This document shows, piece by piece, positions 8,847-17,422 of a DNA stretch of 56,446 bases. The position numbers and the translations under genes were made by a program. Origin of the DNA: a virus; the IMG/VR virus record IMGVR_UViG_3300023179_000130, positions 1 to 56,446 of that record. One strand, written 5' to 3'. Under the pieces are notes generated by a model. That model did not search any database, was not told the DNA's origin, and worked only from the letters and a program-made list of their open reading frames with translations. The first letter of the stretch is position 1, and every line of letters starts with the position of its first letter.

Positions 8847-8877
8847 ATTATAATATACACCTACTATGTTATTTATA
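8847..8877 (-). promoter_or_regulatory. AT-rich promoter-like region upstream of phoH
   Basis: In the 72-base gap before phoH the minus strand holds TATAAT (8852-8847), 40-odd bases from the start codon. It also holds TATAAATA (8877-8870), which equals the T4 late-promoter core. Neither has a convincing -35 box. In sequence this AT-rich such words arise by chance, so the call is weak. Confidence 0.35.
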
Positions 8878-8880
8878 TTA

Positions 8881-9309
8881 TTATTTAATTCCACTAGAAC
8901 CAAAACCATAAAATGACCTATTACTATCTTGCAAATCTTGAGTTTCTACAAACTCAAAATTATAATGCTGTTCAAAAATAATTTGAGCAATTCGATCTCC
9001 TTTATTAATTTCAAAACTTTGATTTTTATCAGTATTATACAATAGAACGCCTATTTCTCCTCTATAGCCACTATCTACAACACCCGCTAAAACATCAATA
9101 CCATTTTTAACAGCCAAACCTGATCTGGGAGCAATTCGACCATAATATCCATCAGGAATTTCTAAACTTATTCCCGTTTTGATTAATAGTCTTGATTGTG
9201 GTAATATTATAGTGTTTTCCAAAGAATATAGGTCTGCACCAGCATCTGTTTGATTGTTTCTAAGTGGAATTTTCGCATCAGCGTGTAATTTTTTTATTTT
9301 TACTATCAT
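8881..9309 (-). CDS. dut: dUTP diphosphatase (dUTPase)
   Basis: This enzyme hydrolyses dUTP to dUMP, keeping uracil out of DNA and feeding dTMP synthesis. All five trimeric-dUTPase motifs are present in 142 residues: AGADLYS (motif 1), PRSGLA (2), GVVDSGYRGEIGV (3), GDRIAQIIF (4) and the C-terminal glycine-rich RSFYGFGSSG (5). It is the last gene of the nucleotide-metabolism set that begins with the reductase subunits upstream. Confidence 0.95.
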   Translation of the reverse strand: MIVKIKKLHADAKIPLRNNQTDAGADLYSLENTIILPQSRLLIKTGISLEIPDGYYGRIAPRSGLAVKNGIDVLAGVVDSGYRGEIGVLLYNTDKNQSFEINKGDRIAQIIFEQHYNFEFVETQDLQDSNRSFYGFGSSGIK

Positions 9310-9314
9310 ATATA

Positions 9315-10967
9315 TTAAGCCTCACATGATGAACAGGTTAAAATACTACGAGCTAATTCTTGAGCTGGATTTGATGATCTTTGGTAATAAAAAGTTTTAA
9401 TACCATTTTGCCAGCCATAAATTAATAATTCACTAACTTCTTTAGCTGAGCAATTTGGTGGTATCATTAAATTTAAAGATATGGATTGATCGATATATTT
9501 TTGTCTTTGAATATTTTGTATTACAATTTCTTTTTGACTAATCTCACCAAAAGTTTTAAAAATATCTTTTTCTTCTTTGGATAGGAAAGATAAGTGTTGT
9601 ACTGATCCTCCTCTAATTAAAATATCTTTCCAAACTTCTTCATTATTTTGATTTTTATCTTTTAATAGGTTTATTAAATATGGATTTTTATATGTAAAAT
9701 TTCCTTTTGCTAATTTTTTGACAAAATAATTAGAGTTTAAAGGCTCTATTGATGGACTTACTTGTCCTAAAATAAAAGAACTTGATGTTGTGGGTGCTAC
9801 AGCGAGAGTAGTTACATTTCTACGACCATAGCCCTTTAATAGTTCTGGTTCGCCGAATAAAGAAGCTAATTCTTTGGAAGCATTATCCGCTTTTGATCTT
9901 ATAGTTTTCCAAATTTCACTATTTAACAATTTTGCATTCATTGACTCAAAGGAGATCATTTTTGATTGCAGTAGAGAATGCCATCCTAGTACTCCCATTC
10001 CGAGCGCTCTTTGATTTTTAGCAAAATTATAGGCGGTTTCCATAAATTTAATATTTTGAGTTTTTCTGATAAATTCTTCATTTACAGCGTCCAAAAAATA
10101 TATCAGTGTTTCTATAGCGTCTGTTTCTTTTATTTCATCCCAATTTAGTAGATTTAATGAAGATAATACACAAACAAAAGAATTATTTTCATCAGAGAAT
10201 AATGTGATTTCAGAGCAGAGATTAGAATTTTTAATTTTTAGGTTATTGTCCTTATATATTGTTGGGGCATTATCATTGACATTATCAATAAAAACAATAT
10301 AAGGGTATCCTGTTTCGAATCTTTTTTGAATAATTTTTGCCCATATTTTTCTTTTATCAATATCTCCATCTATCATACTTTGCATCCAACTATTAGTAAT
10401 AGTGATGCCAATACTCATATTTTGAATACTATGTCCTTCAGATCTTATTTGTAAAAATTCTTCTATATCCTTATGTTCAACTGGTAAATAGGCCGCAAAA
10501 GATCCTCTTCTAGCAGATCCTTGTGAAACAACATCTGCAACTTTATCAAATAATTCCATAAAATGAACTGGCCCACTAGATTCTCCGCCTACACTTATAT
10601 TAGCTCCGCGTGGTCTTAAATCTCCAAAGAATCCAGATGTACCACCCCCCAATTTACTCATCATGCCCACTTCTGCTACCTTATATAAGATGCTTTCCAT
10701 AGTATCTGCAATATAACTAGAAAAACAGCTAACGGGTAATCCTCTATCGTTACCAAAATTAGTCCATACTGGAGTAGCTAACGAATAAAAGCCTCTACTC
10801 ATATAGTTTTCAAATTTGTCGGCAAAACCAGATATTCCTAAAATATTTTCAGCAGTATCTGCTATTTGTCTAATTCTGGTTTCTGGTGTAATATTTGAGT
10901 TTAAATATCCTCTTTCTAAGAATAAACGACTATGCTTATTGAGCCAATAATATTTTTGTTGGGTCAT
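9315..10967 (-). CDS. nrdA: Ribonucleotide reductase, class I large subunit
   Basis: This is the catalytic subunit that reduces ribonucleotides to deoxyribonucleotides. The radical-site residues are all visible. LPVSCFSSYI carries the first redox cysteine and NLCSEITL gives N-x-C-x-E. FVCVLSSLNL carries the second redox cysteine, FYYQRSS the tyrosine pair, and LTCSSCEA the C-terminal shuttle cysteines. At 550 residues it is about 200 shorter than bacterial NrdA and starts straight into the reductase domain, so the N-terminal ATP cone that mediates dATP inhibition is absent. That is expected in a phage enzyme freed from feedback control. Confidence 0.95.
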   Translation of the reverse strand: MTQQKYYWLNKHSRLFLERGYLNSNITPETRIRQIADTAENILGISGFADKFENYMSRGFYSLATPVWTNFGNDRGLPVSCFSSYIADTMESILYKVAEVGMMSKLGGGTSGFFGDLRPRGANISVGGESSGPVHFMELFDKVADVVSQGSARRGSFAAYLPVEHKDIEEFLQIRSEGHSIQNMSIGITITNSWMQSMIDGDIDKRKIWAKIIQKRFETGYPYIVFIDNVNDNAPTIYKDNNLKIKNSNLCSEITLFSDENNSFVCVLSSLNLLNWDEIKETDAIETLIYFLDAVNEEFIRKTQNIKFMETAYNFAKNQRALGMGVLGWHSLLQSKMISFESMNAKLLNSEIWKTIRSKADNASKELASLFGEPELLKGYGRRNVTTLAVAPTTSSSFILGQVSPSIEPLNSNYFVKKLAKGNFTYKNPYLINLLKDKNQNNEEVWKDILIRGGSVQHLSFLSKEEKDIFKTFGEISQKEIVIQNIQRQKYIDQSISLNLMIPPNCSAKEVSELLIYGWQNGIKTFYYQRSSNPAQELARSILTCSSCEA

Positions 10968-11037
10968 TACAAATTATCCTTTATATTTTTTAACAGAGAT
11001 TATTATGTTTATTTAGAGAGGTTTTAAATAATAGATA

Positions 11038-12009
11038 CTAAAATAGATCTTCTACGTCAAAACTTTGAGAATGTTTAGCATACTCCACCGGTCTACTATG
11101 AAAAAAATCAGTCATATTGTTACCCAGTATTTGTTCTTCAAACCATCTAGTTTCTGAAATCATATCTTGGTTAATATCAAATATTTTATCATAATTGATT
11201 TGTTTTAAAGACTCATTCATTCTATACTTAATAAACTCTTTCAATAAGTCTGTATTTAATTTTTCATGATAAAAACCATTCATAATCCATTCAATGATTT
11301 GACATTCATATTTTATTGCGTCCTTAGCTTCATGGATTATTTTCTTCTTGAGTTCATCATCAAATAGTTCTGGATATTCTTCTCTAATAGTGTTAATAAT
11401 TTTAATACCTATAATAGCATGAAGATTTTCTTCACGAGAAGTATATTCTACTTGTTTATTTGTGTCTTTTAACACATTTTTGAACCTGCCAAACCAACTA
11501 ATAATATAAAACTGCGAAAATAAAGCTATGTTTTCTACAAATAGAGTAAAAAGTATTAATGAATAAATAAATTGTTTTTTATTATTCTCATGAAATTTAT
11601 GTAAATGTTTGCGTAAATAGTTTACCCTGCCTTGTATAATATCTAGTTTAAGAATTTCATCAAAACTATCATTAATCCCCAAAACCTCTAATAGTCTTTC
11701 ATAAGCATCCCCATGAATTACTTCTGTGTTTGCCATAACATACCCCATATCATTGATAGAAGGATGAGGTAGATTGTCTCCTAATTTAGCCCAAAATTTC
11801 TTAACTGATATTTCTAGTTGGCCTATAGTAGATAATGCTCTTATGATAATTTCTTTTTCTTGGTCATTAAGATTAACTTTAAAGTCTTGAATATCACTTT
11901 GAAAATTAAACTCTCTATCTGTCCAAAAGCCATTGTGCATAGCTTCTATGAAGTTTTGTGTCCAAGGATAACAATCAGGTTTTCTTGTTATTTGTTCATT
12001 AAATATCAT
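11038..12009 (-). CDS. nrdB: Ribonucleotide reductase, class I small subunit
   Basis: This radical-generating subunit pairs with the large subunit downstream. TEVIHGDAYERLL contains the E-x-x-H iron ligands and the tyrosine four residues later, as in class Ia/Ib enzymes. SREENLHAIIGIKI and the DAIKYECQIIEW region give the second set of ligands. It has 323 residues, and its C-terminus (QSFDVEDLF) resembles the tail that docks onto NrdA. A 70-base gap separates it from nrdA. Confidence 0.93.
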   Translation of the reverse strand: MIFNEQITRKPDCYPWTQNFIEAMHNGFWTDREFNFQSDIQDFKVNLNDQEKEIIIRALSTIGQLEISVKKFWAKLGDNLPHPSINDMGYVMANTEVIHGDAYERLLEVLGINDSFDEILKLDIIQGRVNYLRKHLHKFHENNKKQFIYSLILFTLFVENIALFSQFYIISWFGRFKNVLKDTNKQVEYTSREENLHAIIGIKIINTIREEYPELFDDELKKKIIHEAKDAIKYECQIIEWIMNGFYHEKLNTDLLKEFIKYRMNESLKQINYDKIFDINQDMISETRWFEEQILGNNMTDFFHSRPVEYAKHSQSFDVEDLF

Positions 12010-12021
12010 AATATTTTTCTC

Positions 12022-12159
12022 TTATTTTTTGTGTAAAATAGCCAATAGTCCTATTATTAGTAATCCAACAAATTGTGGTCCAAGTAAATCAAAGTTTTTG
12101 GAAAAACAATACCAATAAAAGTAATTTAATATACTAATATAGAACCATAGTAGCATCAT
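12022..12159 (-). CDS. Small membrane protein, 45 residues
   Basis: This short open frame starts with ATGATG at 12159, overlapping the dCMP deaminase stop as ATGA, and fills the gap up to nrdB. It encodes two hydrophobic stretches (LLWFYISILNYFYWYCF, then FVGLLIIGLLAIL) ending in HKK. The coupling and the fit of the frame to the gap support a real gene. It has no known function. Confidence 0.6.
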   Translation of the reverse strand: MMLLWFYISILNYFYWYCFSKNFDLLGPQFVGLLIIGLLAILHKK

Positions 12160-12623
12160 AATACACCACCCAAAGTCTTAAGCCATGTTAAATCGGGATC
12201 AATTTTAGAAATTTTTATACCACTCATATTAACGAATAAATCAAATCTTTTTTGAGCTTCTTCATCGAATAAATGAGTTCCATGATCATTAATCATATAG
12301 ATAGTACGCACACCTTCCTGCCACAATGAAATAGTACAATCATTACAACATTGACCAGTAACATAGGCTATACCATTATCTGGTCTAACTACACAATTAG
12401 ATAGAGCATTTCGTTCACTATGCACCATCCATGGATATTTATCTGGTCTATTTAAAGGCAATTTTGAATCATCTAGTCCTCTGGGAAAACCATTATATCC
12501 TACTCCTAAAATTCTATTATTTTGATCTGTTATTACACATCCATGTTGGGTATGAATATCATGACTTCTTTGAGAAACAACTTTAGCTATACCCAAAAAA
12601 TAATCTGTCCAATTAGGTCTCAT
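12156..12623 (-). CDS. dCMP deaminase
   Basis: This zinc enzyme converts dCMP to dUMP for dTMP synthesis. The zinc site is HSERNAL (H-x-E, about residue 74) and GQCCNDCT (C-x-x-C, about residue 95). The family N-terminus (MRPNWTDYFLGIAKVVSQRS) and QHGCVITDQNNRILGVGYNGFP are clear. It has 155 residues. It sits with ribonucleotide reductase and dUTPase in a nucleotide-supply operon. Confidence 0.95.
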   Translation of the reverse strand: MRPNWTDYFLGIAKVVSQRSHDIHTQHGCVITDQNNRILGVGYNGFPRGLDDSKLPLNRPDKYPWMVHSERNALSNCVVRPDNGIAYVTGQCCNDCTISLWQEGVRTIYMINDHGTHLFDEEAQKRFDLFVNMSGIKISKIDPDLTWLKTLGGVL

Positions 12624-12664
12624 AAATAAAATAAATCCTTTTATATTTTTTTATATATCTGATT

Positions 12665-12955
12665 CTAATCCCTGTATGGAATTATATGTCTTCTAACAAA
12701 AAGTAAATTAAAGAAAAAACCACAAAAAGCACTTAAAATATTACTAATACCAAAAATAACATAATCTTCTAAAGGATTTAATACTAAAGTCAAACAAAGA
12801 CTAATCCAAAAACTAGAACATTCATGGCACAGTAAAGGTTTATGCAAATAGGGTATTTTTGCTATGTAGTTTCTTAATGGTACAGATATCTCTGTGTCAT
12901 TCCAAGCATAACATATTCCTAAACTAGTGATAATATAACTAAATAATTGTATCAT
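12665..12955 (-). CDS. Small membrane protein with CxxC-xxFW motif (DUF1360-like)
   Basis: This 96-residue protein has an N-terminal hydrophobic helix (residues 3-19) and a central LLCHECSSFWISLCLTLVL followed by another helix. A CxxCxxFW motif leading into a membrane helix is typical of the small DUF1360-type phage and bacterial membrane proteins. Its ATG overlaps the stop of the upstream gene. The function is unknown. Confidence 0.72.
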   Translation of the reverse strand: MIQLFSYIITSLGICYAWNDTEISVPLRNYIAKIPYLHKPLLCHECSSFWISLCLTLVLNPLEDYVIFGISNILSAFCGFFFNLLFVRRHIIPYRD

Positions 12956-13359
12956 AGAAAATACACAGTTAATGAATCTTCTTTTTCTACTATGCTAAAA
13001 GTATGAAAAACTTTTCCTATTAAAGATTTAGCAAAATTTTGCCAAGCTTCTTCTCCTTTTGGCACGGAAAAAATTTTACCACTATATGTGGTAGATAGTC
13101 TATTATGACTGGTGGTAATAAGCTCTTCATTAAAACTATTATAGTTATCTATATATTTATCTAGAATATCTGGAATAGAAGTTAGCTTGTCAAAGAAAAA
13201 TTTAAAAACCCTACCGCGACATGAACAATTAGGATTATTTCTAAAAGTTATTAAGTCTGCCAATATTTCTGGAAAATCAACCTTAAGTCTTTCAAAAGTT
13301 TTATCGTTTTTTAAAAGTAAAGGTATAGCGTCAAGATAATTATATACATTAATAATCAT
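12952..13359 (-). CDS. Hypothetical protein
   Basis: This 135-residue protein has no recognised domain. The start is placed at the ATG at 13359 because a strong AGGAGG ribosome site lies seven bases upstream. The frame is open seven codons further but without such a site. One CSC pair (NPNCSCRGR) could bind metal. It is the first gene after the promoter at 13405-13433 and probably leads the transcript into the dCMP deaminase and reductase genes. Confidence 0.78.
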   Translation of the reverse strand: MIINVYNYLDAIPLLLKNDKTFERLKVDFPEILADLITFRNNPNCSCRGRVFKFFFDKLTSIPDILDKYIDNYNSFNEELITTSHNRLSTTYSGKIFSVPKGEEAWQNFAKSLIGKVFHTFSIVEKEDSLTVYFL

Positions 13360-13404
13360 CAAATTACCTCCTGTTTTCAAAAATATGCATTGATCTGATA
13401 GAGT

Positions 13405-13433
13405 ATTCTATCGCAAGACCTCTGTATTAGCAA
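13405..13433 (-). promoter_or_regulatory. Sigma70-like promoter for nucleotide-metabolism genes
   Basis: On the minus strand TTGCTA (13433-13428) and TAGAAT (13410-13405) are 17 bases apart in the 104-base gap between the GlsB-like gene and the gene starting at 13359. The predicted start of transcription is near 13398, leaving about 40 bases of leader with an AGGAGG site. Confidence 0.55.
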
Positions 13434-13463
13434 AAAAAATTTTTAATCACGAGGCATTTAACA

Positions 13464-13715
13464 CTATTTAGTGCTGTTTAATTTATTATACAGAACTATT
13501 GTTAGAACGGATCCGGCTACTCCCATAAATATACCGGCAGGTTCGATACTTTGATACTCTCCAAGCATATAGCAGATAGACCCTCCTATATACGATCCAG
13601 TGATCCCTAGAGCCACCGTTTTTAAAAATCCGAAGTTCTCTTCACCGGGGACGATACTTTTAGCTATGCTACCAACAAAAATACCATATACACACCAGAC
13701 TAGTATATTAAACAT
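13464..13715 (-). CDS. GlsB/YeaQ/YmgE-family membrane protein
   Basis: This 83-residue protein with three hydrophobic segments matches the transglycosylase-associated (GlsB/YeaQ) family. It begins with MFNILVWCVYGIFVGSIAKSI, then has PGEENFGFLKTVALGITGSYIGG and a final helix. These small inner-membrane proteins have an uncertain role in stress and envelope maintenance. It is the last gene of a cluster of membrane proteins around a cysteine peptidase. A short inverted repeat and a T-rich stretch follow its stop. Confidence 0.82.
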   Translation of the reverse strand: MFNILVWCVYGIFVGSIAKSIVPGEENFGFLKTVALGITGSYIGGSICYMLGEYQSIEPAGIFMGVAGSVLTIVLYNKLNSTK

Positions 13716-14106
13716 GAGCAGCCTCCACTAAGGTAATAATTTCATCATCCGTGAGAGTCTCTCCTGTGTCTAACAAAGCAGATAAAATTGAAAAAGAATA
13801 TTTTTCATAATCTTCTTTCTTCATTTCTCTACGTAATATTTTTTTAATTCTCATTTTTGTAAACCAACCACGATTTTTACTAAAAGTCTTTAATTGTTCT
13901 CCATACAAATTATACTTATCATTTGATGAAGATGAAGAAGATACTTTATTTTTATTACATTCTTGAAGAATTCTAACACAAGTTAATATAATACTTATTA
14001 TCATGAGTATAGTTACTATAGCAAAACCGTAGTTATCTTCTTTTGGTAATTTGGTTTTTTCTAAAATTTTAATTGCTATTGCTTTTAATTCTTCATTATC
14101 TGCCAT
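13708..14106 (-). CDS. Single-pass membrane protein
   Basis: This 132-residue protein has one strong transmembrane helix (YGFAIVTILMIISIILTCVRIL, residues about 26-47), a serine run, and a basic then acidic cytoplasmic-type domain ending in LTDDEIITLVEAAHV. It overlaps the GlsB-like gene by 8 bases. No family was recognised. It belongs to the envelope cluster. Confidence 0.72.
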   Translation of the reverse strand: MADNEELKAIAIKILEKTKLPKEDNYGFAIVTILMIISIILTCVRILQECNKNKVSSSSSSNDKYNLYGEQLKTFSKNRGWFTKMRIKKILRREMKKEDYEKYSFSILSALLDTGETLTDDEIITLVEAAHV

Positions 14107-14108
14107 AA

Positions 14109-14453
14109 CTATCTCCTAATTATGGTCGATGGTTTACATTTATTATCGTGACATTTTGGTGTTTGTTGATCTGAATGTGGTTGAACAGAAATAATAGGTC
14201 CAATAGATATTGAACCTTTATCATTTTCACAATATGTACATTCAATTTTTTTAATACCATCTCCACTCATGTACCATCCTTTTCCTTTGCATACTGGACA
14301 ATCTTTACGTTTATATTTTTTTGTTACTTCTTGGATATGTTTAGCATTTATAATACCACCAGCAACCACAACCGGAGCTGTTGTGGATCCATAATAATGT
14401 GATTGACCAAATAGTATTGAAACACATACTAATCCAATATAATATTTGTTCAT
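14109..14453 (-). CDS. Exported DnaJ-type zinc-finger protein
   Basis: The chosen ATG at 14453 gives MNKYYIGLVCVSILFGQS, a plausible signal peptide. It is six bases after GGAG and overlaps the upstream stop as ATGA. An upstream in-frame ATG at 14465 is less likely. The body holds CPVCKGKGWYMSGDG and IECTYCENDKG, a CxxCxGxG...CxxC zinc-binding hairpin like those in DnaJ. It sits next to the cysteine peptidase among membrane proteins. Its role is unknown. Confidence 0.72.
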   Translation of the reverse strand: MNKYYIGLVCVSILFGQSHYYGSTTAPVVVAGGIINAKHIQEVTKKYKRKDCPVCKGKGWYMSGDGIKKIECTYCENDKGSISIGPIISVQPHSDQQTPKCHDNKCKPSTIIRR

Positions 14454-14653
14454 TTTTTTCTCCATGGTAGAGGTACTATGTTAGCAATAGTATCGACTAC
14501 TTTTTTAAGTGGCCTAACTCTTGGTATCTTTTTAGGTTCAATTTTTGGATTATCTTTTTTTTGAAATTTATCAAATATATTAGCTAATCTTTCTAATACA
14601 CTAATAATTAGATTAACTAATGCTCTAATTTCTAATTTTTGTTTGATATTCAT
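14450..14653 (-). CDS. Small basic protein upstream of the zinc-finger gene
   Basis: This 67-residue protein is helical in its first half (KQKLEIRALVNLIISVLERLA) and strongly basic in its second half (KKDNPKIEPKKIPRVRPLKK). Both ends overlap neighbours by four bases. It could be an amphipathic membrane-active or scaffold peptide. No family was recognised. Confidence 0.65.
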   Translation of the reverse strand: MNIKQKLEIRALVNLIISVLERLANIFDKFQKKDNPKIEPKKIPRVRPLKKVVDTIANIVPLPWRKK

Positions 14654-15576
14654 AAATAATCTTCAAAACCATAAGAAGGTAATTTTTGTAATGGAAAACC
14701 ATCAAAACTGCTAATAGCAAATGCTCCATTTTGTTTTATCATTATTTCAGCAACATCGCTATGAATTAAAAATGAACCGTTCGGTAATGGACCCCATTCA
14801 GGATGTCCTCCAGAGTTCCAATTTCCCCAACTGTTACATATAAGGAAACTTAAATCTGATCCAGTATCATCACAGGCAGTCCAGCTCATCGCGTGAAGCC
14901 ATTCTCCTTGTGGTTTAGCAAAACCTTTTTTATCTCTTACACTACTAAATCCTTGATTACTACATACAGATAATCCATAACCATTAGCTAGAGCATCTCT
15001 TGCTTCTTCTACTGTTCTTATTAAACTTGCGGTTTTCATTTGATGGTCATTAGCCAGATCTAAAACTTTATCTGGTAATCCTCGTCCTCCCCAACCAGCA
15101 CCAAGATTTCCATCATATTTACTAAAGTCAGCAATTCCAGGATAATTTTTTCTAACTATGATCCCTCCAACTTTGGTAACAAATTCTACTGTTCTAGCAC
15201 AACTAGATCCTTCTCCTCCATGTCCTCTTTGACCATATATAGCTTCTGTTGCTCCTCTTGCTATCCACGCTTCACGTTCTCCTTTTACGTCTATCTCTAC
15301 TGCTCTACTAATATCACAAGCATTTCTAGTAGAATGACTAGTACAATCACCCAAAGTTTGGCGTTCTGTAAAAGCTCCTCCATCAAGTTTTAAATAAGAA
15401 AGATATGGTCTGCTTAATTGTCCTTTACCAGTATTTTTAATTTTCTTTGCTCCATCTGCAAAGTAAGCATATTTAGCATTTTCCATAAAATAATCGAATA
15501 CATGAGGCTCATAGACACATCCAGCAAATCCATTTTTATATTTTTCATATAGTTCTTTTGGAGATAGTCTTGGCAT
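14650..15576 (-). CDS. Papain-like (C1 family) cysteine peptidase
   Basis: This 308-residue protein has the papain catalytic order. The cysteine is in GDCTSHSTRNA (about residue 77), the histidine in WLHAMSWTACDD (about residue 228), and the asparagine in FLICNSWGNWNSGG (about residue 248). C1 peptidases are unusual in phages. Here the gene is coupled on both sides to small membrane and secreted proteins, so it may act on host envelope proteins, on virion proteins or in lysis. That is inference from context. No signal peptide is evident. The ATG overlaps the stop of the upstream TM gene. Confidence 0.88.
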   Translation of the reverse strand: MPRLSPKELYEKYKNGFAGCVYEPHVFDYFMENAKYAYFADGAKKIKNTGKGQLSRPYLSYLKLDGGAFTERQTLGDCTSHSTRNACDISRAVEIDVKGEREAWIARGATEAIYGQRGHGGEGSSCARTVEFVTKVGGIIVRKNYPGIADFSKYDGNLGAGWGGRGLPDKVLDLANDHQMKTASLIRTVEEARDALANGYGLSVCSNQGFSSVRDKKGFAKPQGEWLHAMSWTACDDTGSDLSFLICNSWGNWNSGGHPEWGPLPNGSFLIHSDVAEIMIKQNGAFAISSFDGFPLQKLPSYGFEDYL

Positions 15577-16082
15577 TATTTTGATCCCAGGTTACAAGCC
15601 CATGCCAAAGCATTAAAACCATTAACAGCTTTAGCTCTGAGTTCTTTGGATAATAAAATTTGATCGTCTCCAATAGCATAGACTATAACGTCTTTAGCTT
15701 CTTTCGCTAAATTAGGATATTTACCTTTTAGATCCAATCTCAACATTATGCCTGTTAAACTATTTGCTTGACGAATTTCTTCTGTATTTTTGATTACTTC
15801 ATCGTCACCATCTAATTCAACAAGCTTAGCTATATCAATATATAAATCTCTTAATCTTTTAGCATCATTTTTAGCATGTGATGTTTGGAGTAAAGAGGCA
15901 ACATCCATAGCCTCTTTTTTAAGAGTTTCATCAACTGGTTCTGGCAACTCCATTATATCAACATTAACAGGTTTAACTGGCAAGATATTTAAATTATTAA
16001 AATCTAGTCTGATTAAACCTATTACTACTAATAATCCACCAATAGTTAATAAGATATTATTAAAAAAATTATTATTTTTCAT
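15576..16082 (-). CDS. Membrane-anchored protein upstream of the cysteine peptidase
   Basis: This 168-residue protein begins with NNNFFNNILLTIGGLLVVIGLIR, an N-terminal anchor helix. The soluble domain that follows contains many Ala/Leu/Asp helices and a VDIMELPEPVDETLKKE linker. It shares single-base stop/start overlap with the C1 peptidase, suggesting a functional pair. The family was not recognised. Confidence 0.75.
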   Translation of the reverse strand: MKNNNFFNNILLTIGGLLVVIGLIRLDFNNLNILPVKPVNVDIMELPEPVDETLKKEAMDVASLLQTSHAKNDAKRLRDLYIDIAKLVELDGDDEVIKNTEEIRQANSLTGIMLRLDLKGKYPNLAKEAKDVIVYAIGDDQILLSKELRAKAVNGFNALAWACNLGSK

Positions 16083-16474
16083 ACTACTTTATCCTGTTTT
16101 TTAGAGCATACATTTGGACTTAAAAATGGAAACATTTGATCTGCAACCTTAACAGCTTCTGAGCATTCACTCAATTCGGCTAAATCTCTAGTTTGTTTCC
16201 AAGATGCTACTAATTTAAAAAATATATCATCACTATCTAGTGGTGTTGCTGGAATTGCTGGGGTTGTTGGGACAAAGGTGTCTGTTAGAGTATCGTTGGG
16301 GACTACAGATTTTTCTCCTTTGATTTTATTTATTAAACTCGATAATACTTCTTGAACTGGACTTAGTTTATCTTTAAATAAAACCCATAATACTAATCCT
16401 GCTCCAGCATAAAGTGCTAAATTTAATGTGCTAAGTTTGCTACTAAATTCTTGAAAACTCTCTGTAAAATTCAT
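16079..16474 (-). CDS. Membrane protein of the peptidase cluster
   Basis: This 131-residue protein has one hydrophobic helix (LNLALYAGAGLVLWVLF, residues about 17-33) followed by a basic segment, a Thr/Pro-rich linker and a short helical domain with two cysteines. The ATGA overlap with the next gene indicates coupling. A holin, spanin or virion-anchor role is possible but nothing in the sequence decides it. Confidence 0.72.
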   Translation of the reverse strand: MNFTESFQEFSSKLSTLNLALYAGAGLVLWVLFKDKLSPVQEVLSSLINKIKGEKSVVPNDTLTDTFVPTTPAIPATPLDSDDIFFKLVASWKQTRDLAELSECSEAVKVADQMFPFLSPNVCSKKQDKVV

Positions 16475-16498
16475 AATATTCCTCTATATTTAATTTGT

Positions 16499-16894
16499 TT
16501 ATTTGGATGTGTTTGTGTTAGGATCAACAAAAATTCCAGAATCTCTAAAGGTTGTTACCAAAGCATCTATTGAAGTACTTATCAATAGCATAAGAAGTTG
16601 TTTCACATACTTTTGTATAATAGGTTGTAAAATTTTTGGAACAAATGGAAAATCTATTATTGTGAATATTTGATCATAAAATTTACTAATCATAGCTAAT
16701 GCTAATGTTTTTTTATCAGCTCCGGCTAAATTAGGATTATTATTTTCAATATTTTGGATAATTTCTGATATTGCTAGTTGTAGAATATGCCAAGCTTGTG
16801 CTAATGCTATATTTCTATTGTTGTTATTCAATAAGATTTTAAATTTATCAACTAATAGATTTATATTATTTATTGACAGATTCAATTGTGGCAT
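16499..16894 (-). CDS. Hypothetical helical protein
   Basis: This 131-residue protein is rich in Asn, Leu and Ile, with amphipathic and moderately hydrophobic helices. The stretch VKQLLMLLISTSIDALVTTF could be membrane-associated. It ends FVDPNTNTSK. It overlaps the upstream holin-like gene by 29 bases. No family was recognised. Confidence 0.68.
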   Translation of the reverse strand: MPQLNLSINNINLLVDKFKILLNNNNRNIALAQAWHILQLAISEIIQNIENNNPNLAGADKKTLALAMISKFYDQIFTIIDFPFVPKILQPIIQKYVKQLLMLLISTSIDALVTTFRDSGIFVDPNTNTSK

Positions 16895-17201
16895 TATTTT
16901 TTCCTTTATTTATTTTACGTTTTTTAGGTTTTGAACTTTTTCTATTTATTCGTTTTCTTTCTTGCTCAGTAGCAGTGCTCCACCATAACTTTTTAAGTTC
17001 TGTTCTACCTTTTATATATTTAAATAGAACTGTTAATTGTCCTACTATTAGAATTGTAGCTTCTAGTCCCTTACTAGTTTCTTGAATTAAATCTTCTTTT
17101 TGACTATTACTATCTAATAATCCACAAAGATATAAACCACTAAAAACAAAACTAACCATTGTAAACCAAAATTCACTAGTCTTATAGCCTGGCTTAACCA
17201 T
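16866..17201 (-). CDS. Holin-like membrane protein
   Basis: The N-terminal VKPGYKTSEFWFTMVSFVFSGLYLCG is the kind of start seen in several small phage and bacterial membrane proteins called holin-like. A second hydrophobic helix lies at about residues 47-64 (LEATILIVGQLTVLFKYIKG). The tail is strongly basic (KKLWW, RKSSKPKKRKINKGK). Two membrane spans plus a charged tail fit a class II holin. The peptidase downstream would then be a candidate lytic partner, but this is inference. Confidence 0.7.
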   Translation of the reverse strand: MVKPGYKTSEFWFTMVSFVFSGLYLCGLLDSNSQKEDLIQETSKGLEATILIVGQLTVLFKYIKGRTELKKLWWSTATEQERKRINRKSSKPKKRKINKGKNNATIESVNK

Positions 17202-17216
17202 TTTAAGATCCTATAA

Positions 17217-17420
17217 TTAACCGCTCACTGTTGGTAATAATTGCACAAAAATACCATTATAGAATCTATTATCATATTTTGCTTCAATATCTGTTATAGT
17301 AGGTTTATTATTAACATAAGTATTAATTAATTGAGTATCTCCAAGCTCATTGCATGTGACAATAGATGTACCATTTTTAATTAAATTACCAGAAATAGCA
17401 ACTGATATATCTTTATTCAT
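17217..17420 (-). CDS. Small hypothetical protein
   Basis: This is a 67-residue neutral protein with predicted beta character (SVAISGNLIKNGTSIVTC) and no recognisable motif. It is separated by two bases from the upstream coiled-coil membrane protein and belongs to the same transcript. Confidence 0.6.
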   Translation of the reverse strand: MNKDISVAISGNLIKNGTSIVTCNELGDTQLINTYVNNKPTITDIEAKYDNRFYNGIFVQLLPTVSG

Positions 17421-17422
17421 TT

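Noticed and set aside
8870-8877. T4-type late promoter TATAAATA upstream of phoH
   Set aside because: The word fits the T4 late core, but I found no other convincing copies before structural-looking genes and it is expected by chance in such AT-rich DNA; kept only as a weak promoter-like note.
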